Assembly: GCA_025345505.1 (NCBI GenBank)
Contig: JANVCC010000130.1
Span: 3,065,422-3,129,421 of the forward strand
Direction of reading: 5' to 3'
Source: Todiramphus chloris collaris
Lineage: Eukaryota > Chordata > Aves > Coraciiformes > Alcedinidae
Length of the DNA: 64,000 bases
Shown here: positions 11,431-25,518 of the stretch, one piece after another
Position numbering within the stretch: position 1 is the first letter of the stretch
Layout: each line of letters starts with the position of its first letter
Position numbers and translations under genes: made by a program
The notes under the pieces: generated by a model
Databases searched by the model: none
What the model saw: the letters and a program-made list of their open reading frames with translations, nothing else
Told to the model about the DNA's origin: nothing

Positions 11431-14400
11431 TCCTTTATTTTTTGGTACTGAAGAAATGATTAATTAAGTATAGTGATAACATCCTGAAATGTAACCCTCC
11501 ACTGGCAACCGCTCTTCTGTAAAGGACAGAGAAAAATGATTAATGTTTACACAGCTCCATGAATAGATTGTTATTATTACTTAATTAGAGTGCTAGGAGG
11601 CTTTTGGGTAAGATCAAGTTGCATTAAGAGCTTTACAAGCCTGAAGTTGGAGATAGTCCTCACCCTAAAGAGCTTGAGGTTAAAAGAGACAAAGCATGAA
11701 CTTGAGGTTAAAAGCCGCAAACCATGTCAAGGGAAGTAGAGACACATATGTTCAATGACACAGAAGGTCACTGCCAGAGATGGGAATTCCCAGGCTGACA
11801 TTATTTCAAGTCATTCACGTCACTGTGTCAGCAAGACTATTGGTCATGTGCTGTTCTTGTGCTATGGGTCACCTTTGTTCATGCAGCCTTGGTCTTTTCA
11901 CTAGGAATAAGCATGAAAATGCAGACTGGCCAATCTGAACACTTAGTAACTATTCAGGCAACTGAGGAAGGAGGGAATCAGGGGAGCCTGAAGTGGCTTG
12001 TGGAGCAAGGACCACCAGGAGCAATAGTCAGTGCAATCTCAAGTAGTTCCCAATGCTGCTCTCATGAGGCAGCAACAGAGACACACAGACTCAGAGACTT
12101 CCATGCATCCCTTAGGACCAATTCAGTCATGAGTAAGGAGCTCAGCACTCACTGACATATTACATTTAGAAAGACTAATTAGTGCCTGGTACTGTCTACA
12201 GGAAAAGATTTAAGCAGCTGAATAGTTTCAGAGGATGACAATGAAGCAGCCTGGATTGAACCCTGCTGTGAATCATTACTACTACAGCTGTAGCATCATG
12301 TAGGACTGATCACAACTACTCTGTGCAAAGTCTGGGGCTGACATCGTTAGGCATCCCCCTTACGAACAACTCGGTTCTTCATACTCATGCATGTCTTTTT
12401 GGTCCAGCACAAAGCAAGGAAACAGGGTCCCTAGTTTACAGACAGAGAAATGCAGGCTGAGGTTATGTCTGCATCCAGGGACTTAGAAGTGGTTCCCAGC
12501 TCCTGGGCTTTAATTTGGGGTGAGACCCTTAAATGTATACATAGCCTCCCCAATGCTGTTGGTTGCCAATGGTGGGGACTGGAGAGGAGCCCCCGTGCAC
12601 TCTGGTGTGGCTCCTGACCTGCAGGGCCACGGCTCTAAGGAAGAGCACCCACCCCCAAATCGGAATGTGACCTTGATGACTTCCCCAAAGACATACCAGG
12701 CACATCCATGTGTGTCAAGAAGAGAACTCGCACAGGATTGCTGCTCTCATGTCTAAGCCAACTTGTCACCCTCTCTTGCCTTGGGGAGGATAGTTTTGGT
12801 CGTTTCCCTGAAATGGCAGGGACATGATTTCCAGGAGTTTTAGGGGCCCTTCTTAGTTTAGCTTTCCAGAGTGCGTAAGGAAGATTCACACCCTGGAATG
12901 TGGACCTCTGCCTTCCCTGACAGAGTCACCAGGGATAGTAGGGAGGGGAATGGAGATGAACAGCTGGGATTGTGAGGAAAAACTCTAACCAGCTGCAACC
13001 TGATGGAGCACTGGACAAGTCTTGTCCCATCTGAATGCCATCACTTCTGAACAGTGAGGCATAACAAGACCTGTAGGAAGATCCTTAGTGTGCCTTGCAG
13101 TAATATGCTATGTACCATCATGTTTTCATGGCTGGAGGGATGAAAGAAGAGAGCAAGCTTAGAGGGCAATAACCAGCACTGTTAGGGATGTTTGTTGCAG
13201 GACCCATGGTCTATGAAGGAGAACAAGCAGTTCTCAGCATCACAGACACTGTCAGCAGTACAGCTTCATCCCACTCAGTCTTTGCCCCACGTGCAGTGCT
13301 GGGATAGCTTGTGGGATCTTGTCATTGGCAGGGTCACTGCAGAGAACCTGGTGACTGCAGGAGGATATTGCCTCAACAGAAGTATGATGAACCCTGTCCG
13401 TGTCTCATTGTTAGCAGGAGGGTGTGGGGGTGGAAGCGAAGTCTGAGGCTGCGAGGATGAGAAGCGGAGATGGCACGTAGTGACTGGACAGTTTGTCTGC
13501 AGCACTGCCTGATCCTGAGGCAGACTCCAGCTGCCAGATGAGGAATGGGTGCTGTAGGACTCTACAGGTTCTTCAGTCATGTCACCCGTGTGCAAAGTAC
13601 ATTTGTCTGAAGAAAATTTAGAGGGAAAACTTTTTGGTTCCATGCTTGGGGGAAAAAAAAAAAAAATAAAAAAAACCATTAAAAATCCAGCCCAAGGTCA
13701 AAGCCAGTGGAAGTGCACTGTATTTTTGTCACTGATAGTCCTTGTCCAGCCTGGAGAAATCTTGGCTTGGCAATGTGGTGATGTCCCTGGGACAGTGTGT
13801 GTATCAGGACTGGAGACCCCTGCTGCCTATGCTCCCTGCACTGTCCTTTTCTGCAGGGAAAAAAACACCAGCCAACCAAACAAAGAAATCTGTTTAAAAA
13901 TGAAAGAAATCTGACAGCAGCTGGAGAAATGCCCAAAAAGTTGAAATCCGCCATCAGCAGGGAAAAGGAACAAAAAGAGAAATTATGGCACGCAGTCCTG
14001 ACACAGCTATTTCTTGGCAGGAGACGAGTGCCTGTGCATCTCAGATAACTTTCCAGGGAAAGTAAGCACTATTAGAGCTCGGTGGAGGGGAGCAAGGAGT
14101 TTGAAGACAAAGGCCCCATCCTTCTGCTGATCCCTGAGGGAAAACTGATATCCTCGCCGCCCAGACTGGCATGTCTGACTGGCTTGTCTCTCTATGCTCC
14201 CCGAACCTCCCCAGCAGCACATGGTGAGGTCTGTTTCTCTATCCTGCTGTCTCGGATGAAATCAGTGTCTGCAGGAGTCAGTGCCTCCAGGAGCAGAACA
14301 GAATCTGACTGCAATGCCATCACTTTACTCCCCGTGCTGCTATCCGATGGTGAGAAATCAGGGGCTGGTACAATTGATCACAGCTGGACACACAGCCCTA

Positions 14401-17400
14401 TGGTTGGCTTTTTCTGATTTCTAAGTATTTAGTCACATTATCTGAGGATACTTGGTGCTTACCTGATCTGTGTGCCCAGGCCTTTTCCATTCTCAGGTAA
14501 GGAAAAAGTTGACGTATTGCTTTGACTGTTAACTGTTAAAAGGAGTCTGCCTTTGGGCTGAAATAAAACCTCAGGAAATCCTTAAAAAAACTCCCAGCAG
14601 TGTCAGAAAAGTGACAAGAGACTCAAGCAAGGGCTTTATAATGGACTGACTCTTCCAATCAATCGGTGTGAGTTAATTAATTAATTGATACAGTTGCAAT
14701 GACATTCCCTCTGGCTGAGTAATCAGGAAATCAGCCACTTGAGGCTCTTAGGGAGTTAATTGCCTTAAACTTTGTTAAAGCAGAGCGATAAAACCATTTA
14801 AAAAATGCCATCAATGCACATTTCTCATCTTTTGGGATCTCGCAAACCAATTCTTCATTTTGCAGAGCAAAACCTTTAGAGTTTTACTTGGAACAACTGA
14901 GTAATAGAGACAGATGAGGTGGAGAAACAGGGAGCAAACTGTGAAATACAAGCTCTGTATCATCTGAAACAAGAACTGTGCTGGTGAATTTGAAATACCC
15001 TGAAGCACTCTCCAAACTTTCAGTGTCCATCTGGACTCCCATCCTTTCTTAAAATTCTTTTTTTGTCCAGTGGATATTGGAGCTTCCCTACTCTCTTGGA
15101 GTCGTTCTTCTCTTTTAAGCCTTTTCATTCCTTCAACCTGATTTCATCTTAAAGAAGTGTTGGCAGAAATGAGAGAACTATTCTGGGAAGAGCAGAAATC
15201 CTCCTCCCTCCCCTTTCACAGCTACCTATCTCTCAGGCTGAAGTTGAGCTTCTCTGTGCTTTAGACCTCCCTCCCAAGTGAACTCTTTGAGGCCTTTGGA
15301 GGACAGTTGGTCCTCACTCAGTGGAAGTGGGTATTTTTGGCTAGAGCCCCTGCAGGTGTCCTTTTAAGGAGAAAAAACAGAGGCCTTTGAAAGATGTCAA
15401 GCTGTCCTGAGGCAAAACTAGCCCTGTCTCAGCAGTGACAAAATCACTGTCAGATGAGCAAAGGCTAAACCTGTGGTGCATCTGTCTGGCTGCCTCTCAG
15501 GCTGTCCATCTCTTGTGCTTTCCTTGCACACCTTGCTTGTTTGTCTGCAGCTGTGACACCGCGGTTTGCTCCAGGCAGCCACCTTCACTTCTTCTGCTCG
15601 GGGCTCCCATCTGTACTCTGCAAGATTTTGACTCCCTGCCAAGTAGTAGAATTGGGGAGAATGAAAATTCCCACTCAGACCTTAGCACTCTGAGGACTCC
15701 TTAGCCAGTGCCTGCTGGAAAAATTCACCTTCTCTCAATATTTCCAATTGGAAAGAATCCACAAGAAAATGTGCTGGAATAAAGACATTAAGGGAAACAG
15801 CTTTGTCCCTCCAAAGTTCATCATACGAGGGACAGTGAGTACATATAGAAGAAACAGGCATTGATTCCCATTGTTTTTATCACAGTTGTTTAACAATGAT
15901 TATTTCATTTGGGGTTTTTTTTCCTCATAAAGCCCTAGCCCTTTGAGTTCTGCTATTATAACATCATCTCAGGGTTTGTTAAAAATGAAGAGAGCCTAGC
16001 CTAGATGATGGAGGAAAGCTTGAAATTGTTAGCCCTGCAGCCTCAGAAAAGAGAAAACCAAAAGGGATTCATGTTTCACATGATACTTTTAAACATTCCA
16101 GAGATTTTATAGGTCCAGATTCATAATTTTCGCATTGCTTGAGGCTGGCAAAACTGGTATTTCCTCCCTTTACCAGCACAAAGCATTCCTGGTCTCCAAG
16201 AGCCTTTTGGGGAGGTGACTAGTGGGTGGATGTCTCAGATCTCCCCGCCAGAGCCCTGACATGGGCTCCCAGCGAGGGACACTGCAGTTCTCAGATGCAA
16301 ACCGCCGTTTGTCCCTTCTATCTTATCTATCAGCCACTTTGTGTGTGAGCGCATACACATATTATTAAATATAAATACAAACCCCAGGCACACATTTTTA
16401 TCCTTAAGTAATAAAATCTAATGGAAGAATTTACAGTCATGGGTTATAAAGCAATAATAGTTGTAAAATCATTTAGCAGGGTTCAAACACAGGTGAAAGG
16501 AGAAGTTCAGAAGTTCAGCATCTAAATATGTTTCCTGGCAGTTTCCGATGACAAACAGCAAATCCCCTATTGACATGGCACCAGTAACAAAAGCCCAGAA
16601 CTGTTCTGAGCTGCTCCATTTGTATTTTTGAGTTCATAGCTTGTTGAGTTTTATTACTTTTTAAGCATACTTTCTGTAGGTCAGGTTATTCAGAGGGGTA
16701 GCAGTGAGGACTGAGTAGTGAGGACTGGCTGAAAAGGTCACTGCATATAAAACAAAAATCCGTATTTCTGTATGGTGCCCCTGCAGTCCCATGAAGAGAG
16801 AATCAGCTTTCTACTTGAAGCATAACACAGACAATACATCACGGGTGGAGGCTACTGACATTACCTGGAGGGAAATGGGTAGAGCAAGCAGGCCTTGGTA
16901 CCATTTTCACTGGCACCTAGTGCCCCTCCAAGTAGACTTAGATGGTGTTACCATTCAAATGCTTGTATGTATATTGCTTATATTGCAGTTTGTGCCATTT
17001 TTATCTGGTAGCACTTTCTAGCAATTACTGCTTGCTACGCGTAGCCATTCTAAGTTGGGCAACAGCTTTGCTGAATGTCTTCACCATGCCAAAGCATAAA
17101 ATAACTGCTCTGTCTGGAGCCTGTCTTCTTGTGTCTTCGTTGCAGAGGCAGAGGAAAACAATTTGCTAATTGTTAACGTTGCCCATTAGTTTAAGAATGA
17201 AAGCATCTAAAACCTAGGCCTTGGAAATCACATGAAATACGTCAGGAAGCTGACTCTAAACTCGGTGTCCCTCGTGCCATGTGGTGCCAGCCCAAAGCAC
17301 TGAGACAGGAATCACACAGGAAGCCCACAGCCGTTGTGAGCTCTGCTTCTGCTGCTGCATTACTTAACATCCCATCTGAACTTTACCCTAATGATGGAGG

Positions 17401-20400
17401 CAGATGATAAGTTATAAGGTTGCTCACTGGATAAGAAGATAACTTTGCCCTATGCTTCATGCTGTAATTATTTTTTTTTTTCTTTAAGAAATTATTAGAA
17501 GGTGTGATAGGTACTAATAAACAGTGTACTTTCTCTCAATGAAAAAGGACTCACTTTCTTCACATTTCTCAGCAGGCTAGCAGAAAGGATATAGCTATGA
17601 TACCAGCAACACAAGAACTTCAGCATTTCTTCTTCCTTGACGCTTTTTAACTTAATTAACCTTGGCAATCTAAACTATTTACAGAGAAGCAAGACTGTGC
17701 TTCCAAACATGCCCCAGTTACTGGCATATCTGAAGAAATAGTGCCACTTCCTCAAGACTTGTTTTTTTCCCTGAGAATTGAAGAGGTTCCCTGTCACAGT
17801 AGCGTGCATAAAACTTATCTAAACTGCCTATGCTGTTACTGAAACTGGCTGCCATTTTGCTGTTGTGGTATTTCCACACCCCGGAATGCCTGCTCTGCTG
17901 AAGCAGGCAGCCAAACAGCTAATCCTCCAGCAAACATCCAATTAGTCTTTCTGAGCATACAAATGCATTATAGATTCCTGTGTCGTCCTCTGCACTAGCA
18001 CTGTGGTGGGGAATGAGCTGCCCAGAGCAGCTTTCTGATGGGCTGCTGGGTGTGGTGTTTACAGGACATCATGGCCAGGCAGTGGCTCAGAAAGGTGTTG
18101 AAACATTCCACTGGTGAAAGTAAGGATGGCATCCCTGTTCTGCTTGGGGGAGGCTGCGAGTAGGTGAGGGTTTTCTCATGTAGCCAAGCTGTCCTTTTTG
18201 GGTTTGTCAAGGAAAACATCAGAAGGGTTTAGTTCCGGAGGCAGTTAACACATCAGCAGTTTTACTTTCTTTTGCCTGCTTCTCTCCCTCTGCCTTTCCT
18301 CTTTCTTCCTTATGCTCTGTGCTGTTACTTTCTTCCTACTGCAAATTGTTTTTCCTCTGCCCAATGTTTCCTCAAGAAACATGGAAAATACACACAGGGT
18401 CTCTGGCTGGAGAAAAAAAAAGCATCTCAGTGGATTACCACCACACTGCACCCAACAGAGGCCTCTTCTGAGAGTTTATGCAGTCTTGCCTGCAGAGAAA
18501 TAGTGCTAGGCACAGAATAATCCTGCAAGGCCAGTTCCTTGTAAGACAAGGCAAGTCAGCATTTCAGCTGCCTGGAGGGCTTTGGTCCCTCCCTTTGCAT
18601 GCCAGTGCTTCTGGCTGGAGCACCCCTGAGCCTTGTTTGGAAAGGATCCTCATCTGAGAAACACATAGACTAACACATAGACTCTGCCTGCCTGGGATAG
18701 GAGGTTGATGGGTTGGGCTTTTGGTGCAGAAGGGTAAATCTAGAGAGGATAGTTTCCTAGGAAAAGATTCCAAGCGCAGTTTTCAGGGGTGGGAGCAAAC
18801 TGAACCGTGCTGGTACCGACAGAACTGTGCCCTTGCAGAGCAACAGCGAGCCTGCCCCTGCATTCATCAGGGATCTGATTAACCTCATAACTACTTGCTT
18901 CCTGACATTAATTATCTACCTGTGGTTTTGCTCTCTTTTTCTCTTACATGCCTTTCCCCTCCTTCAGTAAAATCTTCCAGCTGGCTATAATATTTCTCAG
19001 TGCTGTCAGATGCCCTGAGACTGTATCCTGGGAGAAGAAAAAAAGAAAAGCCATCTACAGTTTGCATCCTCCCGGGATCTCCAGGTAGCCTCATTTCCCT
19101 GGGGGAACAGCTCCACTCCGTAAAGCACTACTGCGTGAGGCAACTGGGACAAAACTGTTCCTGCAGCTTCATAAACTGACAAGAAGAAGCACCACATGCA
19201 CAATAGCTCATGCACTCAGGGCAAATGTTTATAGAACAAATTTAGCACTGACTCAAGCAGATTAACAATTGGTTGCAGCATTTTATCCACATCCTTGTTG
19301 TCCCCCAGGACATCATGAGCCAGTGAGTGAGCTGTTGACAGCACAAGAGATCAGGCTTTACCAGCTCAGCAGTAGCTCTTATCACCATGGGCATCAGAAC
19401 CTGCAGGTAGAGATTGGCGGAGCACACTGGGGCTACCGAGGTTGTCGTAATGGTTTGTGGGGGCTTTAATTCCTAGCCTGGCAGATACCAGAAACAGGAA
19501 GAACATACTGGCAGGGAGAAAAAAAGAAAGTGTTACGGGTGGAATAGCAGGTTTCTCATCCCTTCGTATGCAAGGCTCTTTGTGGTGGATTCCCAAGGAA
19601 GCAGTTTGCAATGGGTTGGTCTGAACTACAAATATTAGCTTCCGCTGCAAGCAGGAAAGACTCTGGGTGGGTTGATTTAGAGCAACTAAAATGAAGCCCA
19701 TGTCTTTGCAAGACCTCCTGAGGGAGCCTGAAGTTATATCCAACATAGGAGGTTAAATTCCAGCCACAGCACGCCATGGAATCTTGGTGTCTCAGTACTT
19801 TAAAAATACCAGGTAGATGAATGCAAATAACATCACACTTGGAGCAGATGGTAACGATGCACTGTACAGGGCTGCTTCTTAGGGAATTGAAAAAAACCAC
19901 CCCTTTCTTCATTAAGGAAGACAAGAAAGCTTTTCTTACTGTACAGACAGAAGCAGAAGTTGGAAAAATTGTTCAGCTTCTCAAGCTATATCCTTTGGTC
20001 TGAAAAGGAGATGATAATTGTGGTAATGTTTCTCACTTATCCCTGAAAGTGTATAGCAGTGGTTCCCATCGAGGCACTTGAGGGTTAAACCATTTATAGG
20101 CCACCTTATTTTTCCTTATTTAGCTCCATGCTCCATTTCAGCCCTGCCAACACTCCGACTGGTTTATGACCTCCCTCACATAATGTCTTGGAAATCCGGC
20201 GCTGTTAGAAGCTGTCGTATAATTGTAAATGAGTTAAGCTGGTTGGGAGCCTAATTGCTGCTAAATGACTCGATTGTATCATACAGATAGCAGGAAGGTC
20301 TCTCTGCTCCTATCCCACGTGTGCAGTGCAGGACTGAGGTCATGTATCAGGTGGCTGCTAAAAAAATATAAATGCAAAGGCTGCTGGTCTGCCTGGTCAG

Positions 20401-22939
20401 ATATCCATTTCCAGTCTGCGGAGCCCGTTAATAGGTTGAGCCTGGTATTAGGTTGCTGCTGCTTAGTGGGTTTGGAAAGCGCTTACCTTCAAGAGCAGGG
20501 CATGGATGCAGGCACTCTGTCCGGCTCAGCCACACAGCCCAGCCTCTGTGGAAATCCACATTATTTGTATTTTGCAGCCTTTATTTCCTGATACTTTGGC
20601 ACTGCCAAGGAGCATTAAATGTAACTCCACGTGGAGTATGTGGCATGTGCAGGTCATTGCTAAATCGCACTTTCTAATTAGCACCTTCTCTGCTGACTGG
20701 GCTGAGAGTGAGATGAAATCCTCCTGAGTTGGTCCCAGGTAGTAAAGCTTGTGTAGTGAGCAAGTTGATGAAATGAGCTCCCTGTTCCCCATATTTTCAC
20801 CTAATGGGCATAGTAGGGTAGTGCTATCTGCTATAGGAGCAGACACCTCCTGCCTGGGAAAGCAGTGGGGCTGCTGGCTGTCCAGCTCCACACACTGATC
20901 TGTGTATCTACCCTTTTCACTACAGGGAAATGCTAAAAAATGACAGGAGTGAAGCCGGGCTCTAAGGTAGAATCAAAGCTTCTAAGCAGGGCTGCTCTGG
21001 GAAATATAAAAGCAAGGACCAGGGGGGTGTATATCACGCATAACGCTGTTCCTGGCAGTGCTTGGAGTACGGGACTTTGCACCAAACTTCCTCAATGACT
21101 GCTAGTCCCCTATAAGTGCTCTGAGTCACCAGCTGTTTAGGAACAGCACCTGTTGAGAGGCAGGATCACTCTGTGCCAGTCTGTGTGTGTGTCACTTCTT
21201 TCTTGGTATGTGAGGATACGCAGATGCATTGCATACAATTTCTGCTTCCACTGAGGGGCAAATACCAAACTGAATGGCCCTTCAGATGGCAGGAAACTCA
21301 AGATATGGAACAATGCATAATAAATTATTTATTTTGCAAAGGAAAACTCCAACACTCGGAAGGGCATTGTTTTTCTTTATTTCTCCAATGGTGTTTTTGA
21401 CTGACCTGTGAGAATTGCCACTGTGGTAGGCCATGTAATGATTGCTTAGAGCGATTTTTAAAGTTATTGGGTTTTTTTGTTGAATTTTGTAACAAAGGGG
21501 GGAAAAAGTGATATAAAAAAGTAAGATAAAACTTTAGTCTATCATAGGATAAATGGAGCAATGCTTAGATTAAACCATATTACTGAGGCAGCATTGATTC
21601 TGGGTGGGAGAACTGCTTGCAGTTGCAGAGCTCAGCAATAGGAAGGCTGCTGTGATGCCTTCGGTTAATGAACACATTCCTGCTGTCATCAGCCCAGGCA
21701 CTGTTTTTACGCTACCCAGCTAATAAGGGAGAACAAGGTTGCTTTGAGTTTTTAATATAGTTCCTACCTAATGCTTTGCTTCCATCTGAGTTTGGCTTTG
21801 AGAATAAGGTATTTTTCTAGCCTCAGAAGAAAACTCTGGGGTTTTGAAGCCATTCTTGCTTGGGGAAAAGAAGCCATTAGCAGACTCTCGTGCAGGAGCT
21901 AGAATTCACACAGGGTGGTGGCATTCTGCTCATCGTGATGCTGCAAGATGTAACAAGATAAATCATTTTAATCACAGAGCTAGCAGAGAACGTTGCTTTC
22001 TCCCATCAGATTTCTAGATGACCCAGGTGTAACAATGAAAGAAATAATCCCTTGAAAGGTCTAGTAGCTGCTTCAGCAGCAAGATTTAATACACCATAGG
22101 ATGGAAATATATGGAAACATCTGTCAATGTGTTGGCATTTTAAAACAAGGGGAGGAAAAAAAACCAAAACAAACAACCAACAAAGAAACTCCCAAGTAGA
22201 AAAAGTGGAGTTTGGCTGAGACAAACCATCCAGATAGGACATTGCTTTGTTTTTGCATAGATTTCTGAAGCCATATACTTGCTTTGTTGTTCTCTTGTTC
22301 TATGCTAACTCCTCAGAGCATCCGGGAGACTGCCTGAAATGTCAGAGGCCTATTTACAGCAGGGCAACTCCAGGAGGCTTTGTAGGAAACTCTGAAAGCA
22401 CCTTGGTGGGTTTCAGGTATTTCGATTAGTTTCCTAGGTGAGGCAGCTCTCTGTGGACGAAAGCTGATCTGAAGGAGAGCTGTGTTAAGAAGGCAGAGAG
22501 GGCACTACCCACCAGTGGTAGTCCACAGATGATACGCTGTACATGTCTGGGGAGACCAGGCGATTGGCAGATGCTGTCCCTCATTTACAAGGATCCTTGT
22601 CTGCGTAGTGGTGCCAGAGTGAGATCACTGGGAAGGGAACTCAGCATCCAAATTGGGTAAAATGCTTCCAGGCTTGTGTATGTGGTTGACTTTCTTGATG
22701 AATGTGGATTGTCTTTTTGTAGGAAAGAGCTGGTGGGGGGAAACTCTTCCCAACATGCCCATCACTCTCTCAGCCTGCAGCTTGGCTTTCTGATGAAAGG
22801 CTTCCTTGAACAGGGGGTTGATGTCCTATGAAAAGGGAAAATGAACCTCTTAAGACATTAATAAATTTTTAGAGCCAGTTCCTTCTCCTTTTAGTACATG
22901 CAGAGTAACTTGTAACCTTGTAACACCATCTACTAATCT
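11431..22939. other. Non-coding sequence, second block
   Basis: No gene is recognisable. Open frames of up to 134 codons (13275-13679, minus) lack family resemblance. There is a short direct repeat of CTTGAGGTTAAAAG at about 11669 and 11700. AT-rich homeodomain-type motifs cluster at 14670-14700 (overlapping TTAATTAA), and 20075-20300 has the look of regulatory DNA, but neither can be proved here. Confidence 0.55.
13653..13675. repeat. Poly(A) tract
   Basis: A14TA8-type homopolymer, with no recognisable retroposon to its left. Confidence 0.9.
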
Positions 22940-23285
22940 CTTTGGGGATCTTATTAATGTTTACAAGTATCTGAAGGGTGGGCGTCAAGTAGAAGGGGCC
23001 AGTCTCTTTTCAGTGGTGCCCTGTGATAGGACAAGAGGTAATGGTAGCAAGGTGAAACACAGCAAGCTCCACCTCAACATGAGGAAAAACTTCTTCACTG
23101 TGAGGGTGACAGAGCACTGGAACAGGCTGCCCAGAGAGGTTATGGAGTCTCCTTCTCTAGAGACCTTCAAGACCCACCTGGCTCTGTTCCTGTGTGCCCT
23201 GCCCTGGGTGATCCTGCGCTGGCATGGGGGTTGGACTCAATGATCTCCAGAGGTCCCTTCCAACCTCTACCATTCTATGATTCTT
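22940..23285 (+). mobile_element. CR1 LINE fragment, 3' end
   Basis: This is a 5'-truncated CR1 on the plus strand. Conceptual translation gives [10 protein letters not shown]-like sequence, then SDRTRGNG-like, [20 protein letters not shown] and [17 protein letters not shown], the usual C-terminus of CR1 ORF2. The DNA ends with the CR1 3' tail CTACCATTCTATGATTCTTA. The left boundary is approximate because the sequence diverges before 22940. The element belongs to the same subfamily as the copy at 38105-38540, judging by the shared NMR(K/R)NFF(T/S)[12 protein letters not shown] stretch. Confidence 0.92.
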
Positions 23286-24512
23286 AGGCATGGTGATTAC
23301 TGGCATTTCTGAAGAAACTTTCCTTTTCCTAAGCTTATCTAAATGATTTCTTCTGAATCTTCACCTGTGAGCATGATGCAGGTCACCAGACTAGGGGCTG
23401 AGAAACAAGATCCTTTTTTGGATCAGCCAAAGGAAAAAAAGGACTTTGGTTTCTGTTCAGAAGTTAGTGTGTTCTGGACATGACCAGAAGGCTTTCCACC
23501 TGCACTGTGTTTAGACAGCGAAACTCATCACTGTCAGCAGAGAAACTGAGGCCTGCTTGACCTTCCCAGAGTTTTTTTAAGTTGATCTTTATGGGCACAT
23601 AAATCTCAAAATTGATGGCTTGTGCAGGGAGAGATTTTATTCAGTTGAAGAACAGGCAAAAGGGGAGTAAGAAAGGATGCATGTGTGACAGAGGCACGGC
23701 CAGGCCACGGCCAGGGAGCCATCTATGGGCCACCTGAGCCTAGGGGAGGAAACCTCTGCTCAGGTGCAGCTCCTGGGCCTAAGCAGCTTGCAGGCTGACC
23801 CTGGCTGCTGTCTCACCAGGTTATTGCTTTGCATTGGCCAAAATTAATCATACCTAGGCTGTCATGCCAGCTTACTCTGAGGTTACATTTAGCATGACCA
23901 GTGCGTGTGGTCCATGCTGCATAAAAATGTCAGCAAGCAGTCTGGCTATTTCGGAGCTGGAGGGACAGGTCCTTATCCCTGGGAGATGTAATCTATTTGA
24001 TTTATTTAGCACCTGTGCTCCTGCTTTTAATTTTTTTTCAATGGGAACTTGTAATGAGTTTAGTGAGTTAAAATCAGATTTCCAAGGGTGGCTCTTCGCT
24101 GCCAGGAAAAGAGAAAAAAAAATTCATCAAGAGTTTCTTGTCTGCTGCTAGAAAATACTTTCCATCACCCCTAGGGAACTGTGCCTACTGGAGACTGAGT
24201 GATTCTGGAAGCAGCAGGCAGGCAAGTCACTTATTTTATTAGCTATATTTTGCAGCCCAGTATGCTTGTACAGTAAAAAGTATTTTGCATAAAGTCAATG
24301 GCTGATGCCTCGCTTTTTATCATGGACTGCTATTTTTTACAGCTGCTCTTTTAAGTGTCAGCACTGAGCATTTTTTGCTGTCATCATCTGCACTTTACAT
24401 TGCTATGTGTGGCGATATAACTGTTCCACAGCTTTGTACTGTGACAGGGGTGTCACAGTTATTTGGGAGGGATGGAACAACACTTTGAACATTTTTCACC
24501 CTTTGCGTGGCC

Positions 24513-24590
24513 ACATTTATGGTGTTTGTAAAATTCTGTGTGATTTTATGGCGTTTGTAAAATCGTGTCATTTTATGGCAGTTGGGAAGT
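24513..24590. repeat. Degenerate tandem repeat of about 28 bp, 2.6 copies
   Basis: TTTATGG(T/C)GTTTGTAAAAT followed by (TC/CG)TGTG(TG/TC)A recurs from 24513 and 24543, with a partial third copy from 24570 (TTTTATGGCAGTTGG). Confidence 0.75.
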
Positions 24591-25436
24591 GCTGTGATTT
24601 CAATGAAAAATGGACTACACTGGTTTCAGTAGGGGTGTTTTCCAATGCCACCGAAGGGTAAAAAAAAACATTCCGAGCACAGGAGAAAACTCTTTTGAGG
24701 ACAGCGGTAATTAAAGTGTTTTCTGCCTTTGGCATGTAAGTGATTATTCTTTTTGTGGTAAACAGTATTTGCTGTTTTGCACGATATGTATGAGAAAAAA
24801 GTGCAGCAAGAAAACCTCTGTAGTTAAGAATTTTAATAACGCAGAACCTCAAGGAAATTATGTATTTATAGTCACACACATATGTAAAGGAGTAATCATG
24901 TTCAAAGGCTGCCAAGTCCCTTATGTCGATACTGTTAAAATTTAGCTCTGTGCAAAGGACTGGAGAAGGGGCTTTGGGGCTTGTCTCTTCTTAGTATCCT
25001 CCACATTAATTTGTCCCTATTTGCAAGATGTTAATGCTCCTGTTTGTCAGAATTAAACAGGAGTGTCATTAAATACTGCAGTCATTTTTATTCTTTGCAG
25101 CTGTGTAACCTTCAATAACTATGGACAACTCCCCCACCTCACCTCCCCTTATTGTAGACTTCACTCTTAACCATAATTGGAGAAAAATCCAGAGAGGAGC
25201 TGGAGGTGAGGTTTGTTAGAGCTGCTAATTAGCTGATGCCATCAAATCAGAATTACAATCCAATTCCTTGGAGGATTCCAGAGCCTCTTCTCCCCAGCTC
25301 TGAGACATGTGCCAAATTTACCCTCAGAAAACGGGGGCAGATGATTAGTGCTGACACCCTCCAGTTCCCTCACTGAATAGTCTGGCACAGGGTGCTTGGT
25401 TTAAGGGCCTTGGCTCGAATTAAAGACTTTTTTTTC

Positions 25437-25518
25437 AAGGTTGGTTTTGAGATTTTTGTTTGTTTTGTTGCTTTCTTTTCTTCTTTTCTTTATTTTTTTA
25501 ATTTTTTTTTTTTTTTAT
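25437..25518. repeat. T-rich low-complexity tract
   Basis: T-rich stretch of about 80 bp ending in a long T run (25502-25516). It sits between two sequence blocks that look like candidate regulatory DNA. Confidence 0.85.

Noticed and set aside
13275-13679. 134-codon minus-strand frame
   Set aside because: It starts within a poly(A)/poly(T) tract, is Ser/Pro/Phe-rich by composition, and resembles no protein family.
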